Below, piece by piece: positions 25,372 to 34,232 of a DNA stretch of 64,000 nucleotides. A program made the position numbers and the translations under genes. Each line of letters opens with the position of its first letter. Position 1 is the first letter of the stretch. The notes under the pieces are model-generated. The model worked only from the letters and a program-made list of their open reading frames with translations. It was not told the origin of the DNA and did not search any database. The DNA lies in contig OZ253486.1 in the NCBI GenBank assembly GCA_965261925.1, positions 2,852,001 to 2,916,000 on the forward strand, given 5' to 3'. The stretch is from Bin87 sp965261925. Lineage in GTDB: Bacteria; Chloroflexota; Dehalococcoidia; Lucifugimonadales; UBA3495.

Positions 25372-26064
25372 TTATGCACGTAGGACGTCCGGGATTGGGG
25401 CGCCCAGAACGCGTTCCAAGACCTTTTGCCAGATGGGGTACAGGGGAAAGTGGGTGTCGCGGTGTGTCGATATTTCGCCGGTTTCCGGGTGGCAGGGGCA
25501 GCGGATTGGAACGGCGCCGCGCTCGTACCAACCGTGAGGGTCCGGACTCCGCATGAGGGGCACCTTCTCCAGTTTCCGTTCGGCGACGATCTCGCCGTAG
25601 TTGGGCAGGTCGAGGATGTCGCGCACGCTGGTGATGGGCGGAAGGTCCTCGGGTCGGAAACGGGGAGGCAGGCCACGGGCCCAACGCTTGTGATAGCGAA
25701 CGGGCCGGGGATTGCCGGCGATGATGGCATCAGCGTCCTTGAGCAGCGCGGCGACACGACGCTGGAGACGACGCAGCGGGCAGCCGCGATCACCCACGCG
25801 CTTGCCGTGGCGGGTTTCCGCCGATGCCAGGTATTCGGGCAGGCTGTGCACTTGCCGAAACGTCTTGACGTGGGAACGGCTCATGCGACCGCTGCTCACG
25901 CATCCGTGGATGGCTATTTCCAGCCGGTGCCGGGTGTTGTGACACAACCCAGCGTTGACCGCGAGGGCGGTTGCCGCGTGGGACACGGACCGACGGAGCG
26001 CGACGGCGGCATCGGCGATGTCGCCGGCCTGGCCGGCGGTACGGGCGCGAGAGAGAAACGCCAT
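25372..26064 (-). CDS. Hypothetical protein with HEPN-like helical N-terminus
   Basis: A 230-aa basic protein I cannot assign. The ATG at 26064 has a strong AGAGGAG site. Residues ~10-80 look helical and HEPN-like (ADAAVALRRSVSHAATALA, then RHRLEIAIHGCVSSGRMSRSH). The C-terminal half has conserved-looking Pro/Trp/Arg motifs (DLPPITSVRDILDLPNYGEIV, HGWYERGAVPIRCPCHPETGE) but no known catalytic signature. The gene stands alone in a repeat-rich region and faces ftsK. It may be lineage-specific. Confidence 0.6.
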   Translation of the reverse strand: MAFLSRARTAGQAGDIADAAVALRRSVSHAATALAVNAGLCHNTRHRLEIAIHGCVSSGRMSRSHVKTFRQVHSLPEYLASAETRHGKRVGDRGCPLRRLQRRVAALLKDADAIIAGNPRPVRYHKRWARGLPPRFRPEDLPPITSVRDILDLPNYGEIVAERKLEKVPLMRSPDPHGWYERGAVPIRCPCHPETGEISTHRDTHFPLYPIWQKVLERVLGAPIPDVLRA

Positions 26065-26794
26065 GCTCCTCTCTTGATGATGATTTACGGTACCCATTTT
26101 AATCCTCGAAGGGGGACCGAGGCCGCAGACGGCGCACGGCCGTCGCAACCCCGGTTTGCCATACAGCGGCGGCCAGCCGGGCACGAACCCAAGGCTGGGA
26201 ACGCAAGCACGAGCCGGCGCGCGCAATCATGGCGTGACGATACGATACGGGACGGGGTGGGTCCCCCGCTGTCGGTGGAAGGTTGAAACTCCTATTACGG
26301 TTGGTGGGTGTCGGTGAGGGTTGAACATCGGGGATCGGGTCTTGGGGTCCAGGTTGTCGGCGCCACGGCCAGAGAGCGTTGTCTGCGAGATTCCAGTGCC
26401 AAGCTTCCATGTCCCGGCTTTCGCGGCAAGCGCGAGAGCCGACACGGGGCGGAGGTCACACCCGCCGCGCCACCGCGCACCCGTTCCGTTGAATAAGACG
26501 GCGAGAGGATGCGAGGCAGCGAGTTGCAATCCGACGCGCCGCAGGCCGGAGCCCGCAGCGGTTTTAGGCCGTTGAACCTGGACTGTTGACCCGATATTCC
26601 CGATGTTATGTTCAGACGGGTGGACCGGTCGTCCCTGGCGCCGGGGAGTGCGGACGGCGAAACGTGTACGGGGTTTCGCCGTCCGGCTGGGGTCCGCCTG
26701 TCTGACTGGTGTACAGGTTACAGGACGGGCGTTCGTTGGCGCTTGGCGTGGGTGTCAGCAATTTTTCGGCCAGCGTGGTGGGGATGGGGCGGGG
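26065..26794. other. Gene-free stretch (~0.73 kb)
   Basis: No convincing gene. The composition is GC-rich, and frames on both strands give Arg/Pro-rich low-quality translations. I see no clear RNA signature. Confidence 0.4.
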
Positions 26795-27170
26795 TGGTGC
26801 GACGGTCTGCGGGGAGGGTGCGTGCTGCGGCGACGAGATTGCCACGCTGCGCTCGCAATGACAGTTGGGCGGGTTTCGCGATGGCATTGGGGGGCTCCCG
26901 ATGGGGTCGGACGATGTGGAGTGGGGGTGGGGCCGGTGAGGCGACGGTCTGCGGGGAGGGTCCGTGATGACGCGACGAGATTGCCACGCTGCGCTCGCAA
27001 TGACAGTTGGGCAGGTATCGCGATGACATTGGAGGCTCGCGATGGGGTCGGACGATGTGGAGTGGGGGTGGGGCCGGTGATGCGACGGTCTGCGGGAAGG
27101 GTCCGTGATGACGCGGCGAGATTGCTACGCTGCGGCCGCAATGACAGTTGGGAGGGTCTGGTAATGACAG
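26795..27170. repeat. Tandem array, ~141-bp unit, about 2.5 copies
   Basis: Units start GACAGTTGGG at 26860, 27002 and 27143 (142 and 141 bp). Each contains ATGGGGTCGGACGATGTGG, GTGGGGCCGGTGA, GCGACGGTCTGCGGG and one dispersed palindrome. Copies 1 and 2 are about 93% alike by eye; a partial unit precedes and another follows. Confidence 0.85.
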
Positions 27171-27297
27171 TGGGTCGGCTTGGCTGGCTGGCTGGCTGAC
27201 TGACTGGCGAAGGGGGTGCGCTGGGGGCGGTTGGGGCGGGGTGCCGAGGGGTGTGGGATCGGTGGTATGATTTCTCGGCCGGGGAGCCGGGGGAATA

Positions 27298-27969
27298 TTG
27301 CTGATCGACCTGCACGCGCATACCTATCCGAAATCGGACGATAGCTTCGTGTCAGCCGACGAACTGGTGGACGCCGCGCGGCAATGCGGGATGGACGGGA
27401 TTTGCCTGACGGAACACGACGATTTCTGGCCGTGGGACGCGGCGCAGGAGTTGTCGCGGCGGCACGGGATCCTGGTGCTGCCGGGGGCTGAGATCAACAC
27501 GGACGCGGGGCACGTGCTGGTTTTCGGGCTGGACGAGTATAAATTTGGAATGCACAAACCGGGGTTTCTGCGGGAAGAAGCGGACCGGCATGGCGCCGTA
27601 CTCGTAGCGGCGCACCCGTACCGGCGGCGCTTCCTGGCGGATCCGGGGCAAGACCCGGCGGCGCGATCCGAGATGCTGAAACGGGCGCTGGATGACGAGA
27701 TGCTGCGGTTGTTTGATGCCGTGGAATCGCGCAACGGCCGGGGCAAGGATTCAGAGAACCTCTTTTCCGACGATCTGCGCGAGGGGCTACGACTACCGGG
27801 CACCGGCGGGAGCGATACCCACTATCTGCGTCAAATGGGCACGGCGGCGACGCTGTTCGAGCGGCGGGTCACATCGTTGGACGACCTGGTCGTGGAACTC
27901 AAGGCGGGCCGGATGCGGGCGGTTGACCTGACGGCAGCCGCGCAGGAATCGAAGGGGCGCGCCGGGTAG
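27298..27969 (+). CDS. PHP-domain metal-dependent phosphoesterase
   Basis: A 223-aa PHP protein. The N-terminal metal motif is IDLHAHTYPKSDDS. LTEHDDFWPW (residues ~35-45), PGAEINTDAGHVLVFGL, VAAHPYRR and the final GTGGSDTHYLRQMGTAA supply the remaining His/Asp/Glu ligands. Such proteins hydrolyse phosphate esters (relatives of histidinol phosphatase and of the DNA polymerase PHP domain). The exact substrate is unknown. The start is a TTG at 27298 after a GGGGGAA site. A peptide-transporter ATPase gene follows by 60 bases. Confidence 0.88.
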   Translation: MLIDLHAHTYPKSDDSFVSADELVDAARQCGMDGICLTEHDDFWPWDAAQELSRRHGILVLPGAEINTDAGHVLVFGLDEYKFGMHKPGFLREEADRHGAVLVAAHPYRRRFLADPGQDPAARSEMLKRALDDEMLRLFDAVESRNGRGKDSENLFSDDLREGLRLPGTGGSDTHYLRQMGTAATLFERRVTSLDDLVVELKAGRMRAVDLTAAAQESKGRAG

Positions 27970-28031
27970 CATGGATTCACTATTGGACACCAAATGGGAC
28001 ACCTACGCGGACAAGGAGCGTGTCGGCTAGC

Positions 28032-29015
28032 ATGGGTTCACTGCTACAGATCGAGGACCTACGGGTGGAGTTCCGGGTGCCCAACGGGGTGGTGCACGCG
28101 GTGAACGGGGTGACGTTCGCGCAGGATGAAGAGGAAGTGTTTTGCATCGTAGGCGAAAGCGGGGCGGGAAAGAGCGCGTTGGGGCTGGCGGTGATGGGCC
28201 TGCTCCCGGACAACGGCGCGGTGACTGGGGGGAAGATAATATTTGATGGCGTGGACCTCCTGACCGCGCCCGATGAGTACGTGCGGGAACTCCGGGGCAA
28301 GGCGATGTCGCTGGTGTTCCAGGACGCACAATCCGCGCTCAACCCGGTGCAGACAATCGGGAGCCAACTGACGGAAGTCATCATCACGCACTCGCAGTTG
28401 AACCGCCGGGCGGCAGGATCAGTGTGCCAGGAGATGCTGCGGGAGTTGGGGGTGCCGGACCCAAGGCGGATGATGTCCGCCTACCCGTTCACACTGAGCG
28501 GCGGGCAGTGCCAGAGGGTGATGCTGGCGATGGCGATGGTCATGCGACCCCGGCTGCTGATTGCGGACGAGGTCACGTCGAGCGTGGACGTGACGCTGCA
28601 AGCGGAGATACTGGAACGGTTGAAGGAACTGAGCCGGGACTCGAAGTCGGCGATCCTGCTGATCACGCACGACATGGGAGTGGTGGCCAACATGGCGCGG
28701 CGGGTGGGGGTGATGTATGCGGGTCACCTGGTGGAGACGGCGCAACTGCTGCCGATCTTCAAGCAGCCACGGCATCCGTACACCTGGTCGCTGTTGCAGA
28801 GCCTGCCGCGGCTGGATGCCGCGGGACGGAGGCTGCAGGCACTCCGGGGCGCGCCGCCGGACCTGATCGACCTTTCGGGCGAGTGTCCCTTCCTGCCGCG
28901 GTGCCCGAAGGCGCTGTCGCGGTGCCGGGCGGAGAGCACGCCCGGTTTGTTCGAGTTGGAAAGCGAGCACTGGGCGGCGTGTTTCAACCCGATGACCTAC
29001 CCGGATGGGGAGTGA
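28032..29015 (+). CDS. Peptide/nickel ABC transporter ATP-binding protein (DppD/OppD-like)
   Basis: A 327-aa ABC ATPase. Walker A is GESGAGKSALGLAVMG (residues ~43-58), the Q-loop is VFQDAQSALNP, the signature is TLSGGQCQRVMLAMAM and Walker B is LLIADEVTSSVDVT. The C-terminal oligopeptide-ABC domain contains the cysteines of its Fe-S or zinc site (CPFLPRCPKALSRC). It energises uptake of peptides or similar solutes. No permease or OppF-type gene lies beside it; the matching permeases and binding protein lie at 42.5-46.4 kb, which lack an ATPase. AGGAG is at 28014-28018; I prefer the ATG at 28032 to the GTG at 28020. Confidence 0.92.
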   Translation: MGSLLQIEDLRVEFRVPNGVVHAVNGVTFAQDEEEVFCIVGESGAGKSALGLAVMGLLPDNGAVTGGKIIFDGVDLLTAPDEYVRELRGKAMSLVFQDAQSALNPVQTIGSQLTEVIITHSQLNRRAAGSVCQEMLRELGVPDPRRMMSAYPFTLSGGQCQRVMLAMAMVMRPRLLIADEVTSSVDVTLQAEILERLKELSRDSKSAILLITHDMGVVANMARRVGVMYAGHLVETAQLLPIFKQPRHPYTWSLLQSLPRLDAAGRRLQALRGAPPDLIDLSGECPFLPRCPKALSRCRAESTPGLFELESEHWAACFNPMTYPDGE

Positions 29016-29063
29016 TCCAGCGATGACTGATCCAGACGGGGAGTGACGCCTCGGGAGCATGGG

Positions 29064-30062
29064 TTACGGGTTGGTGGCCAAGTCGGCTACCAACAACTGA
29101 AGGGAGAGGGTGGGGTCGAGGCGGCCCTGCTTGATGGCGAGGTCGCTTTCGAGCACCCGGCGGTACTTGCTGCGGATCTGGGGCAGGGTGAGCCGGCGCG
29201 CCTGGCCTAAGGTCTTGCGGACCACGAAGTCGGAATTGGAACCCATGCGCCGGCCGAGGTCGGGCTGCGAAACGCCGCGGTCGGTGAGGTCACGGGCGAG
29301 GGCGATGAGACGGAGCTGCCGCTCGATCATGGCGATGATGTAGAGCGGTTCCTGGCCATCCTGGATAAGCTGCATCAGTGAGCTCAGGGCGGGACCCGGG
29401 CGGCCGTCCATCACGGCGTCGACGGCGGCGAAGATGTTGGCTTCCTGGGCGTAGGGCACCATCGCGCGGACATCGGAGTCGGTGATGCTGCGACCAGTGG
29501 CGTAGAGGGACAGCTTTTCGAGCTCACGGTCGATGGTCCACAGATCGCCGCCCACCAGTTCGGCGAGGACCTGCATGGCCGGGGGCGTGATGGCGGAGCC
29601 CTTTTCCTCGGCGCGGCGCTTGATCCACTGGAGCAGCGCCTGGGCGTTGGGCGTGGTTTCACGGTGGACGGCGCAGTGCTCGGCCAGCGAACGGAGCAGC
29701 GAGTTGCTCTGCTGGACGTCGCCGTCGAGAAAGATTAGGAGGGTTGTATCGGGCAGCGTCGGGACGGCATCCACGAGCTGGGTCCAGGATCCGCTGGCGG
29801 AGGCGGAGGCGGAGCGGCGACCGGTGCGGCGGTTGCCGGATCCCTGCGGGGTGGTGAGGACGCCTTCGATCTCGACGAGGCGCATGGCGTCGAGGAAGGG
29901 GAGCGAGTTGCACATCGCCAGGACTTCGTCGGGACGCGCACGGGCGGCGGTGACGACATGGCAGTTGGAGTCCATGAGGTCGGCGGCGCCGGCCTCGGAT
30001 TTGACGGCGCGCAGGCGTTGGGCTACGAGGAACGAGTCGCCGTAGATGACGTGGGCTGGCAT
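29064..30062 (-). CDS. holA: DNA polymerase III subunit delta
   Basis: A 332-aa clamp-loader subunit that opens the sliding clamp. The HolA pattern is visible: VIYGDSFLVAQRLRAVKSE at the N-terminus, SLPFLDAMRLVEIEGV, DTTLLIFLDGDVQ, ELVGGDLWTIDRELEKLSLYATGRSITDSDV in the middle and AAVDAVMDGRPGPAL, then ALARDLTDRGVSQPDLGRRMG and an ESDLAIKQGRLDP end. There is a short Ser/Ala/Arg-rich insert (RRTGRRSASASASGS) in domain I. The length is normal. Confidence 0.9.
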   Translation of the reverse strand: MPAHVIYGDSFLVAQRLRAVKSEAGAADLMDSNCHVVTAARARPDEVLAMCNSLPFLDAMRLVEIEGVLTTPQGSGNRRTGRRSASASASGSWTQLVDAVPTLPDTTLLIFLDGDVQQSNSLLRSLAEHCAVHRETTPNAQALLQWIKRRAEEKGSAITPPAMQVLAELVGGDLWTIDRELEKLSLYATGRSITDSDVRAMVPYAQEANIFAAVDAVMDGRPGPALSSLMQLIQDGQEPLYIIAMIERQLRLIALARDLTDRGVSQPDLGRRMGSNSDFVVRKTLGQARRLTLPQIRSKYRRVLESDLAIKQGRLDPTLSLQLLVADLATNP

Positions 30063-30093
30063 GGGGATTTTGCCAGCGCCGGGCTCGGGCCGG

Positions 30094-30504
30094 TCAGTTC
30101 TCGACCAACTCGGTCAGCACACCGAAGACCGAGCGGGGATGGACGAAGCCGATGGCTCCCGACAGGCCGTGACGGGGCTCGGAGTCGATGAGGGACAGGC
30201 CGTTGGCGGACAGGAGCTTGAGCTTGCCGGCGATGTCGTCGACGTTGAGGGCGAGGTGGTGCAGGCCCTCGCCGCGGCGTTCGATGAAACGGCCGACGGC
30301 GCTCTCGGGGGTCAGGGGCTCGAGGAGTTCGAGGCGGGTCTGGCCGATTTCGATGAGGCAGGCGCGAACGGCCTGATCGTCGAGCTGGACGACCTCGGCG
30401 TCCGGGGCGCCGAAGTTGGCGGCGAAGAAATCGAGGGCGGCCCGGATGTCGTTGACGGCGACGCCGACGTGGTCGATGTAGTTGACGGCGCAGATCTCGG
30501 GCAT
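30094..30504 (-). CDS. mce: Methylmalonyl-CoA epimerase (VOC fold)
   Basis: A 136-aa vicinal-oxygen-chelate protein that converts (S)- to (R)-methylmalonyl-CoA. Metal ligands fit: His in YIDHVGVAV (residue ~12), His in GEGLHHLALNV and Glu in GVLTELVEN, with VHPRSVFG before it. GGGAG lies upstream of the ATG. It lies with an acyl-CoA dehydrogenase and the methylmalonyl-CoA mutase large subunit on the same strand, so the three form a propionate or branched-chain degradation group. Confidence 0.93.
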   Translation of the reverse strand: MPEICAVNYIDHVGVAVNDIRAALDFFAANFGAPDAEVVQLDDQAVRACLIEIGQTRLELLEPLTPESAVGRFIERRGEGLHHLALNVDDIAGKLKLLSANGLSLIDSEPRHGLSGAIGFVHPRSVFGVLTELVEN

Positions 30505-30599
30505 CGTCGTGTGCTCCCGTGAGGATTATCAGTGGATGGTCAGTGTTTTGGCAGCGACGTGACTACACTGCCTTCGCAATTATGGCGCTGGGGTGACGA

Positions 30600-30628
30600 C
30601 GAGATTGCCACGCTGCGCTCGCAATGAC
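30600..30628. repeat. Dispersed palindromic repeat (REP-like)
   Basis: One full copy (GAGATTGCCACGC, TGCGCTCGCAATGACA) lies in the 143-bp gap between the acyl-CoA dehydrogenase and epimerase genes, which may break or attenuate that transcript. Confidence 0.75.
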
Positions 30629-30647
30629 AATGGGAAGGTATGGAGGA

Positions 30648-31802
30648 TCAGACGGGGTATTGGGCGAGGACCTGGCGGGCGATGATCATGCGCTGGACCT
30701 CGGAGGTTCCTTCGTAGATGGTGGTGACGCGGGCGTCGCGGAAGATGCGCTCGATGCGGGATTCCTTGAAGATGCCGATGCCGCCGTGGATCTGCATGGC
30801 CTCGTAAGCGGCGTGGTTGCAGTTTTCGGAGGCGATGAGCTTGGCCATCGAGGCTTCATTGATGAAGGGCAGGCCGGCATCGCGCAAGGTGGCGGCGTGC
30901 ATGGTGGCGACGCGTGCGGAGTGCACGCCGGTGGCAATGTCGGCGAGCTTGAACTGGATGGCCTGGTGGCGGGCCAGCGGGCGACCGAAGGTCTCGCGGA
31001 GCTGGGAGTAGCGGACGGCCTCTTCCAGCGCGGCCTGACCGATGCCGACGCACTGGGCGGCGATGGAGATGCGGCTGGAGTCCAGGATGTCCATGGCGTA
31101 GCGGAAGCCCATGCCGGGCTCGCCGATGATGTTGTCCGCGGGGATCTCGGCGTCTTCGAAGACGATCTCGCAGGTGCTGGAGGCGCGGATGCCCATCTTG
31201 TTGTGCTGGGGGTTGATCTGCATACCCGGGGTTCCGGCGGGCACGATGAAGGCGCAGACGCCGCGATACCCGATGGAGCGGTCCTGGTTGGCGAAGACCA
31301 CCAGGGTTTCCGCAACCTCGGCGTTGGTGATGAACTGCTTGGAGCCGTTGAGCACCCAGGAACCGTTGTGCCGGCTGGCGGTGGTGGCCATTGCGGCGGC
31401 GTCGGAGCCGCTGCCGGGCTCGGTGAGGGCCCAGGCGGCGATGCCCTGGCCGGAGGCGAGGGAGGGGAGATAGCGCTGCTTCTGCTCCTCGTTGCCGAAA
31501 CGGGCGATGGTTTCGAGGCCGAGGCCGAGGTGGGCGGCGAGGGTGACACTGGCGGCGACGTCGGCGCGAGCGAGTTCCTCAATGGCGATGGAGGACTTGC
31601 GGAAACCGCCGCCGCTACCGCCGTAGGCCGGATCGACACCGATGCCGGGCAGGCCGAGTTGGGCCATGCCGCGCCAGTTTTCGTGGGAGAATTCCCCTTT
31701 TTCGTCCAGCTCGGCAGACCGAGGCATGATTTCCCGCTCGGCGAAATCGCGGACGAGGTTCTGGAGCATCTTTTCTTCTTCGTTCAGGGTAACGTCAATC
31801 AC
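30648..31802 (-). CDS. Acyl-CoA dehydrogenase
   Basis: A 384-aa FAD-dependent acyl-CoA dehydrogenase, close in pattern to short/branched-chain enzymes. Seen are WALTEPGSGSDAAAM (FAD and substrate contact), SKQFITNAEVA, RETFGRPLARHQAIQFKLADIA and YEAMQIHGGIGIFKE. The C-terminal RVTTIYEGTSEVQRMIIAR holds the catalytic Glu (YEGTSE). The GTG start at 31802 has GGAGGA upstream; a longer frame to 31892 is unsupported. Its place between mce and the mutase gene suggests a role in degrading propionyl-CoA-yielding substrates. Confidence 0.93.
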   Translation of the reverse strand: MIDVTLNEEEKMLQNLVRDFAEREIMPRSAELDEKGEFSHENWRGMAQLGLPGIGVDPAYGGSGGGFRKSSIAIEELARADVAASVTLAAHLGLGLETIARFGNEEQKQRYLPSLASGQGIAAWALTEPGSGSDAAAMATTASRHNGSWVLNGSKQFITNAEVAETLVVFANQDRSIGYRGVCAFIVPAGTPGMQINPQHNKMGIRASSTCEIVFEDAEIPADNIIGEPGMGFRYAMDILDSSRISIAAQCVGIGQAALEEAVRYSQLRETFGRPLARHQAIQFKLADIATGVHSARVATMHAATLRDAGLPFINEASMAKLIASENCNHAAYEAMQIHGGIGIFKESRIERIFRDARVTTIYEGTSEVQRMIIARQVLAQYPV

Positions 31803-31863
31803 GGGAATCCTCCGGGAACGGTCAGCCGGGCGGCCTAATAACAGGGACGCGCGGCAAATTTTA

Positions 31864-33525
31864 TCACAAGCCCCCGACGGGCTCGTATTCACCGAACACT
31901 TGGCGGAGCACGTCGCAGATTTCGCCGAGGGTGGCGTATCGCTCGACGCACTCCATCATCAGCGGGATGGTGTTGGCGCCGGTGGAACGGGCGGCGTCGG
32001 CGAGGCGGGCAAGGCTGATCTGGACGGCCATGTTGTCCCGTTCGCGGCGCAGGGTCCGCAGGCGTTCAACCTGTTCGGCGGCGGCGGTGGCGTCGACGCG
32101 TAGGAGGCCGGATATCGGGGGAGCTTCGGTGACGTACTGGTTCACGCCGACGACGACGCGGTCGTTGGAGTCGACCTCGCGCTGGTGACGGAAGGCGGCG
32201 TCGCCGATTTCCCGGACCTGGAAGCCGTCCTCAATGGCGGCGACGGCGCCGCCCATCTGATCGATGCGCTGGATGTAGTCGAGGGTGGAGGCCTCGAGGC
32301 GGTCGGTGAGGTTTTCGATGTACCAGGAGCCGCCGAGAGGGTCCACCACGTCGGCGGCGCCGCTCTCGTGGGCGAGGATCTGCTGGGTGCGGAGGGAGAG
32401 CTGCGCGGACTCCTCGGTGGGCAGGCTCAGGGCTTCGTCGCGGGAGTTGACGTGGAGGGACTGGGTGCCTCCGAGGACGGCGGCGAGAGCCTGGACGGTG
32501 CTGCGGATGACGTTGTTGTCCGGCTGCTGGGCGGTGAGGGTCACGCCAGCGGTCTGGGTGTGGAAGCGCAGCATCATGGAGCGGGGGTCTTTGGCGCCGA
32601 AGCGGTCGCGCATGATGTTGGCCCAGAGACGGCGGGCGGCGCGGAACTTGGCGACCTCTTCGAAGAGATTGTTCTGGGCGACGAAGAAGAACGACAGACG
32701 GGGGGCGAAGTCGTCGACCGGGAGGCCGGCGTCGACCGCGGCCTGCACGTAGGCGATGGCGTTGGCGAAGGTAAAGGCCAACTCCTGGGACGCGGTGGCG
32801 CCGGCCTCGCGCATGTGGTATCCGCTGATGCTGATGGTGTTCCACCGGGGCACGTTCTCGGCGCAGTAGCGGAACACGTCGACGACGAGGCGCATTGACG
32901 GGCGGGGAGGGTAGGCATAGGTGCCGCGGGCGATGTACTCCTTGAGGATGTCATTCTGGAGGGTTCCGCTCAGCTGATCGGGGGTGACGCCCTGCTTCTT
33001 GCCGGCCGCGATGTAGAGGCAGAGCAGGACGGCGGCGGTGGCGTTGATGGTCATGGAGGTGCTGACCTTATCGAGGGGTATGCCGTCGAACAGGGTCTCC
33101 ATATCGGCGAGGGAACAGATGGGCACGCCGACCTTGCCGACCTCGCCTTCGGCCAAAGGGTGGTCGCTGTCGTAGCCGATCTGGGTGGGCAGGTCGAAAG
33201 CGACGGAGAGGCCGGTTTGGCCGTTTTCAAGGAGGTAGCGGTAGCGCTCGTTGGTTGCCGCGGCGGTGGCGTAGCCGGCGTACTGGCGCATGGTCCAAAC
33301 GCGGCCACGGTACATATTGGGCTGGACGCCACGGGTGTAGGGGAATTCGCCGGGGTAGCCGATGGCGTCGGCGTGGCCTACGCCGGCGGAGACTTCGTCC
33401 TCCGGGGTGTAAACGGTATCGAGGGGAAGACCCGAATCGGTGACGAAAGCGTCGCGGCGTTCCGGGAAGCGTCCGGTGACGCGGGAGAGGGTGGAGTCCT
33501 GCCATTCCTGTTTGTTAGTGGACAT
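31864..33525 (-). CDS. Methylmalonyl-CoA mutase, large (catalytic) subunit
   Basis: A 553-aa TIM-barrel subunit. Family motifs are GEFPYTRGVQPNMYRGRVWTMRQYAG (in consecutive pieces), SVAFDLPTQIGYDSDHP, STSMTINATA, NDILKEYIARGTYAYPP, WNTISISGYHMREAGAT, RFHTQTAGVTLTAQQP and VNSRDEALSLPTEESAQLSLRTQQ. It ends just after the barrel and lacks the B12-binding domain, which is encoded alone at 16977-17384. It isomerises methylmalonyl-CoA and succinyl-CoA. The ATG at 33525 is chosen because the family begins near here; the 64 upstream codons are unlike any member. Confidence 0.94.
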   Translation of the reverse strand: MSTNKQEWQDSTLSRVTGRFPERRDAFVTDSGLPLDTVYTPEDEVSAGVGHADAIGYPGEFPYTRGVQPNMYRGRVWTMRQYAGYATAAATNERYRYLLENGQTGLSVAFDLPTQIGYDSDHPLAEGEVGKVGVPICSLADMETLFDGIPLDKVSTSMTINATAAVLLCLYIAAGKKQGVTPDQLSGTLQNDILKEYIARGTYAYPPRPSMRLVVDVFRYCAENVPRWNTISISGYHMREAGATASQELAFTFANAIAYVQAAVDAGLPVDDFAPRLSFFFVAQNNLFEEVAKFRAARRLWANIMRDRFGAKDPRSMMLRFHTQTAGVTLTAQQPDNNVIRSTVQALAAVLGGTQSLHVNSRDEALSLPTEESAQLSLRTQQILAHESGAADVVDPLGGSWYIENLTDRLEASTLDYIQRIDQMGGAVAAIEDGFQVREIGDAAFRHQREVDSNDRVVVGVNQYVTEAPPISGLLRVDATAAAEQVERLRTLRRERDNMAVQISLARLADAARSTGANTIPLMMECVERYATLGEICDVLRQVFGEYEPVGGL

Positions 33526-34232
33526 TTTGCCCTGCCGGCCGGCGGCCGCGCGGGGCGGCGTGCGGCGTGGATTCGCGGGCCATTTTATCATCGGGGGCGC
33601 GAACGCGAGCCACCAAAGGAAGTACCGGTCGTGTACTGGGCCGGAACCGGGGCCTATGTACCCCGCTAGACACCGCGCTCGGAAGCTATGGGAATAATCA
33701 CAGAGGTAAATCTCCAATCCCCAAACCGGCTAGTCGTCTGAACTATCATTCAACGCGCGGTTCAGTCGGTTCAGTCGGTCCAGTCTTTCCTCGTTTCGGG
33801 CCGGTATAACAAAAACGTGGTCATAGAGAGCCTCGATAACTTCCAGACACCATTCAGCTTCCCACGGTTCCACGTCCACGATCATGCCCCCGTCCGAGAG
33901 CGTTGGGTGTGCGGCCCGGTTCCCGACCGTTCGCGGCACGTCCGATAAGTCAGTTAAGTCAGTGATTGACGACGGCAGGCCACCTTTTTCTACCGCCCAC
34001 CGGATTTCTTTATAGAGCGTACTGTTTGGTGCGCCCAGTTTTTCTCTGAGGATGAGTTGCAGACATCGGCGACTTAAGGCAGCACTGGCATTTGAGCTGT
34101 CTGCGAGGATAAGGCAAGCCTCCTGGTAATCGCGTTTGAATTCGTCCGGTACCTCTGGAGGAACAGGTGGTCTCCCGGTATGCCGGGGCCACAGGGATAT
34201 TCTTTGCTCGGTGACTTCGTCAGGCCACCTAG

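Noticed and set aside
26603..27199. 198-codon plus-strand frame over the 141-bp repeats
   Set aside because: The peptide simply repeats with the DNA array and contains the palindrome; no start site.
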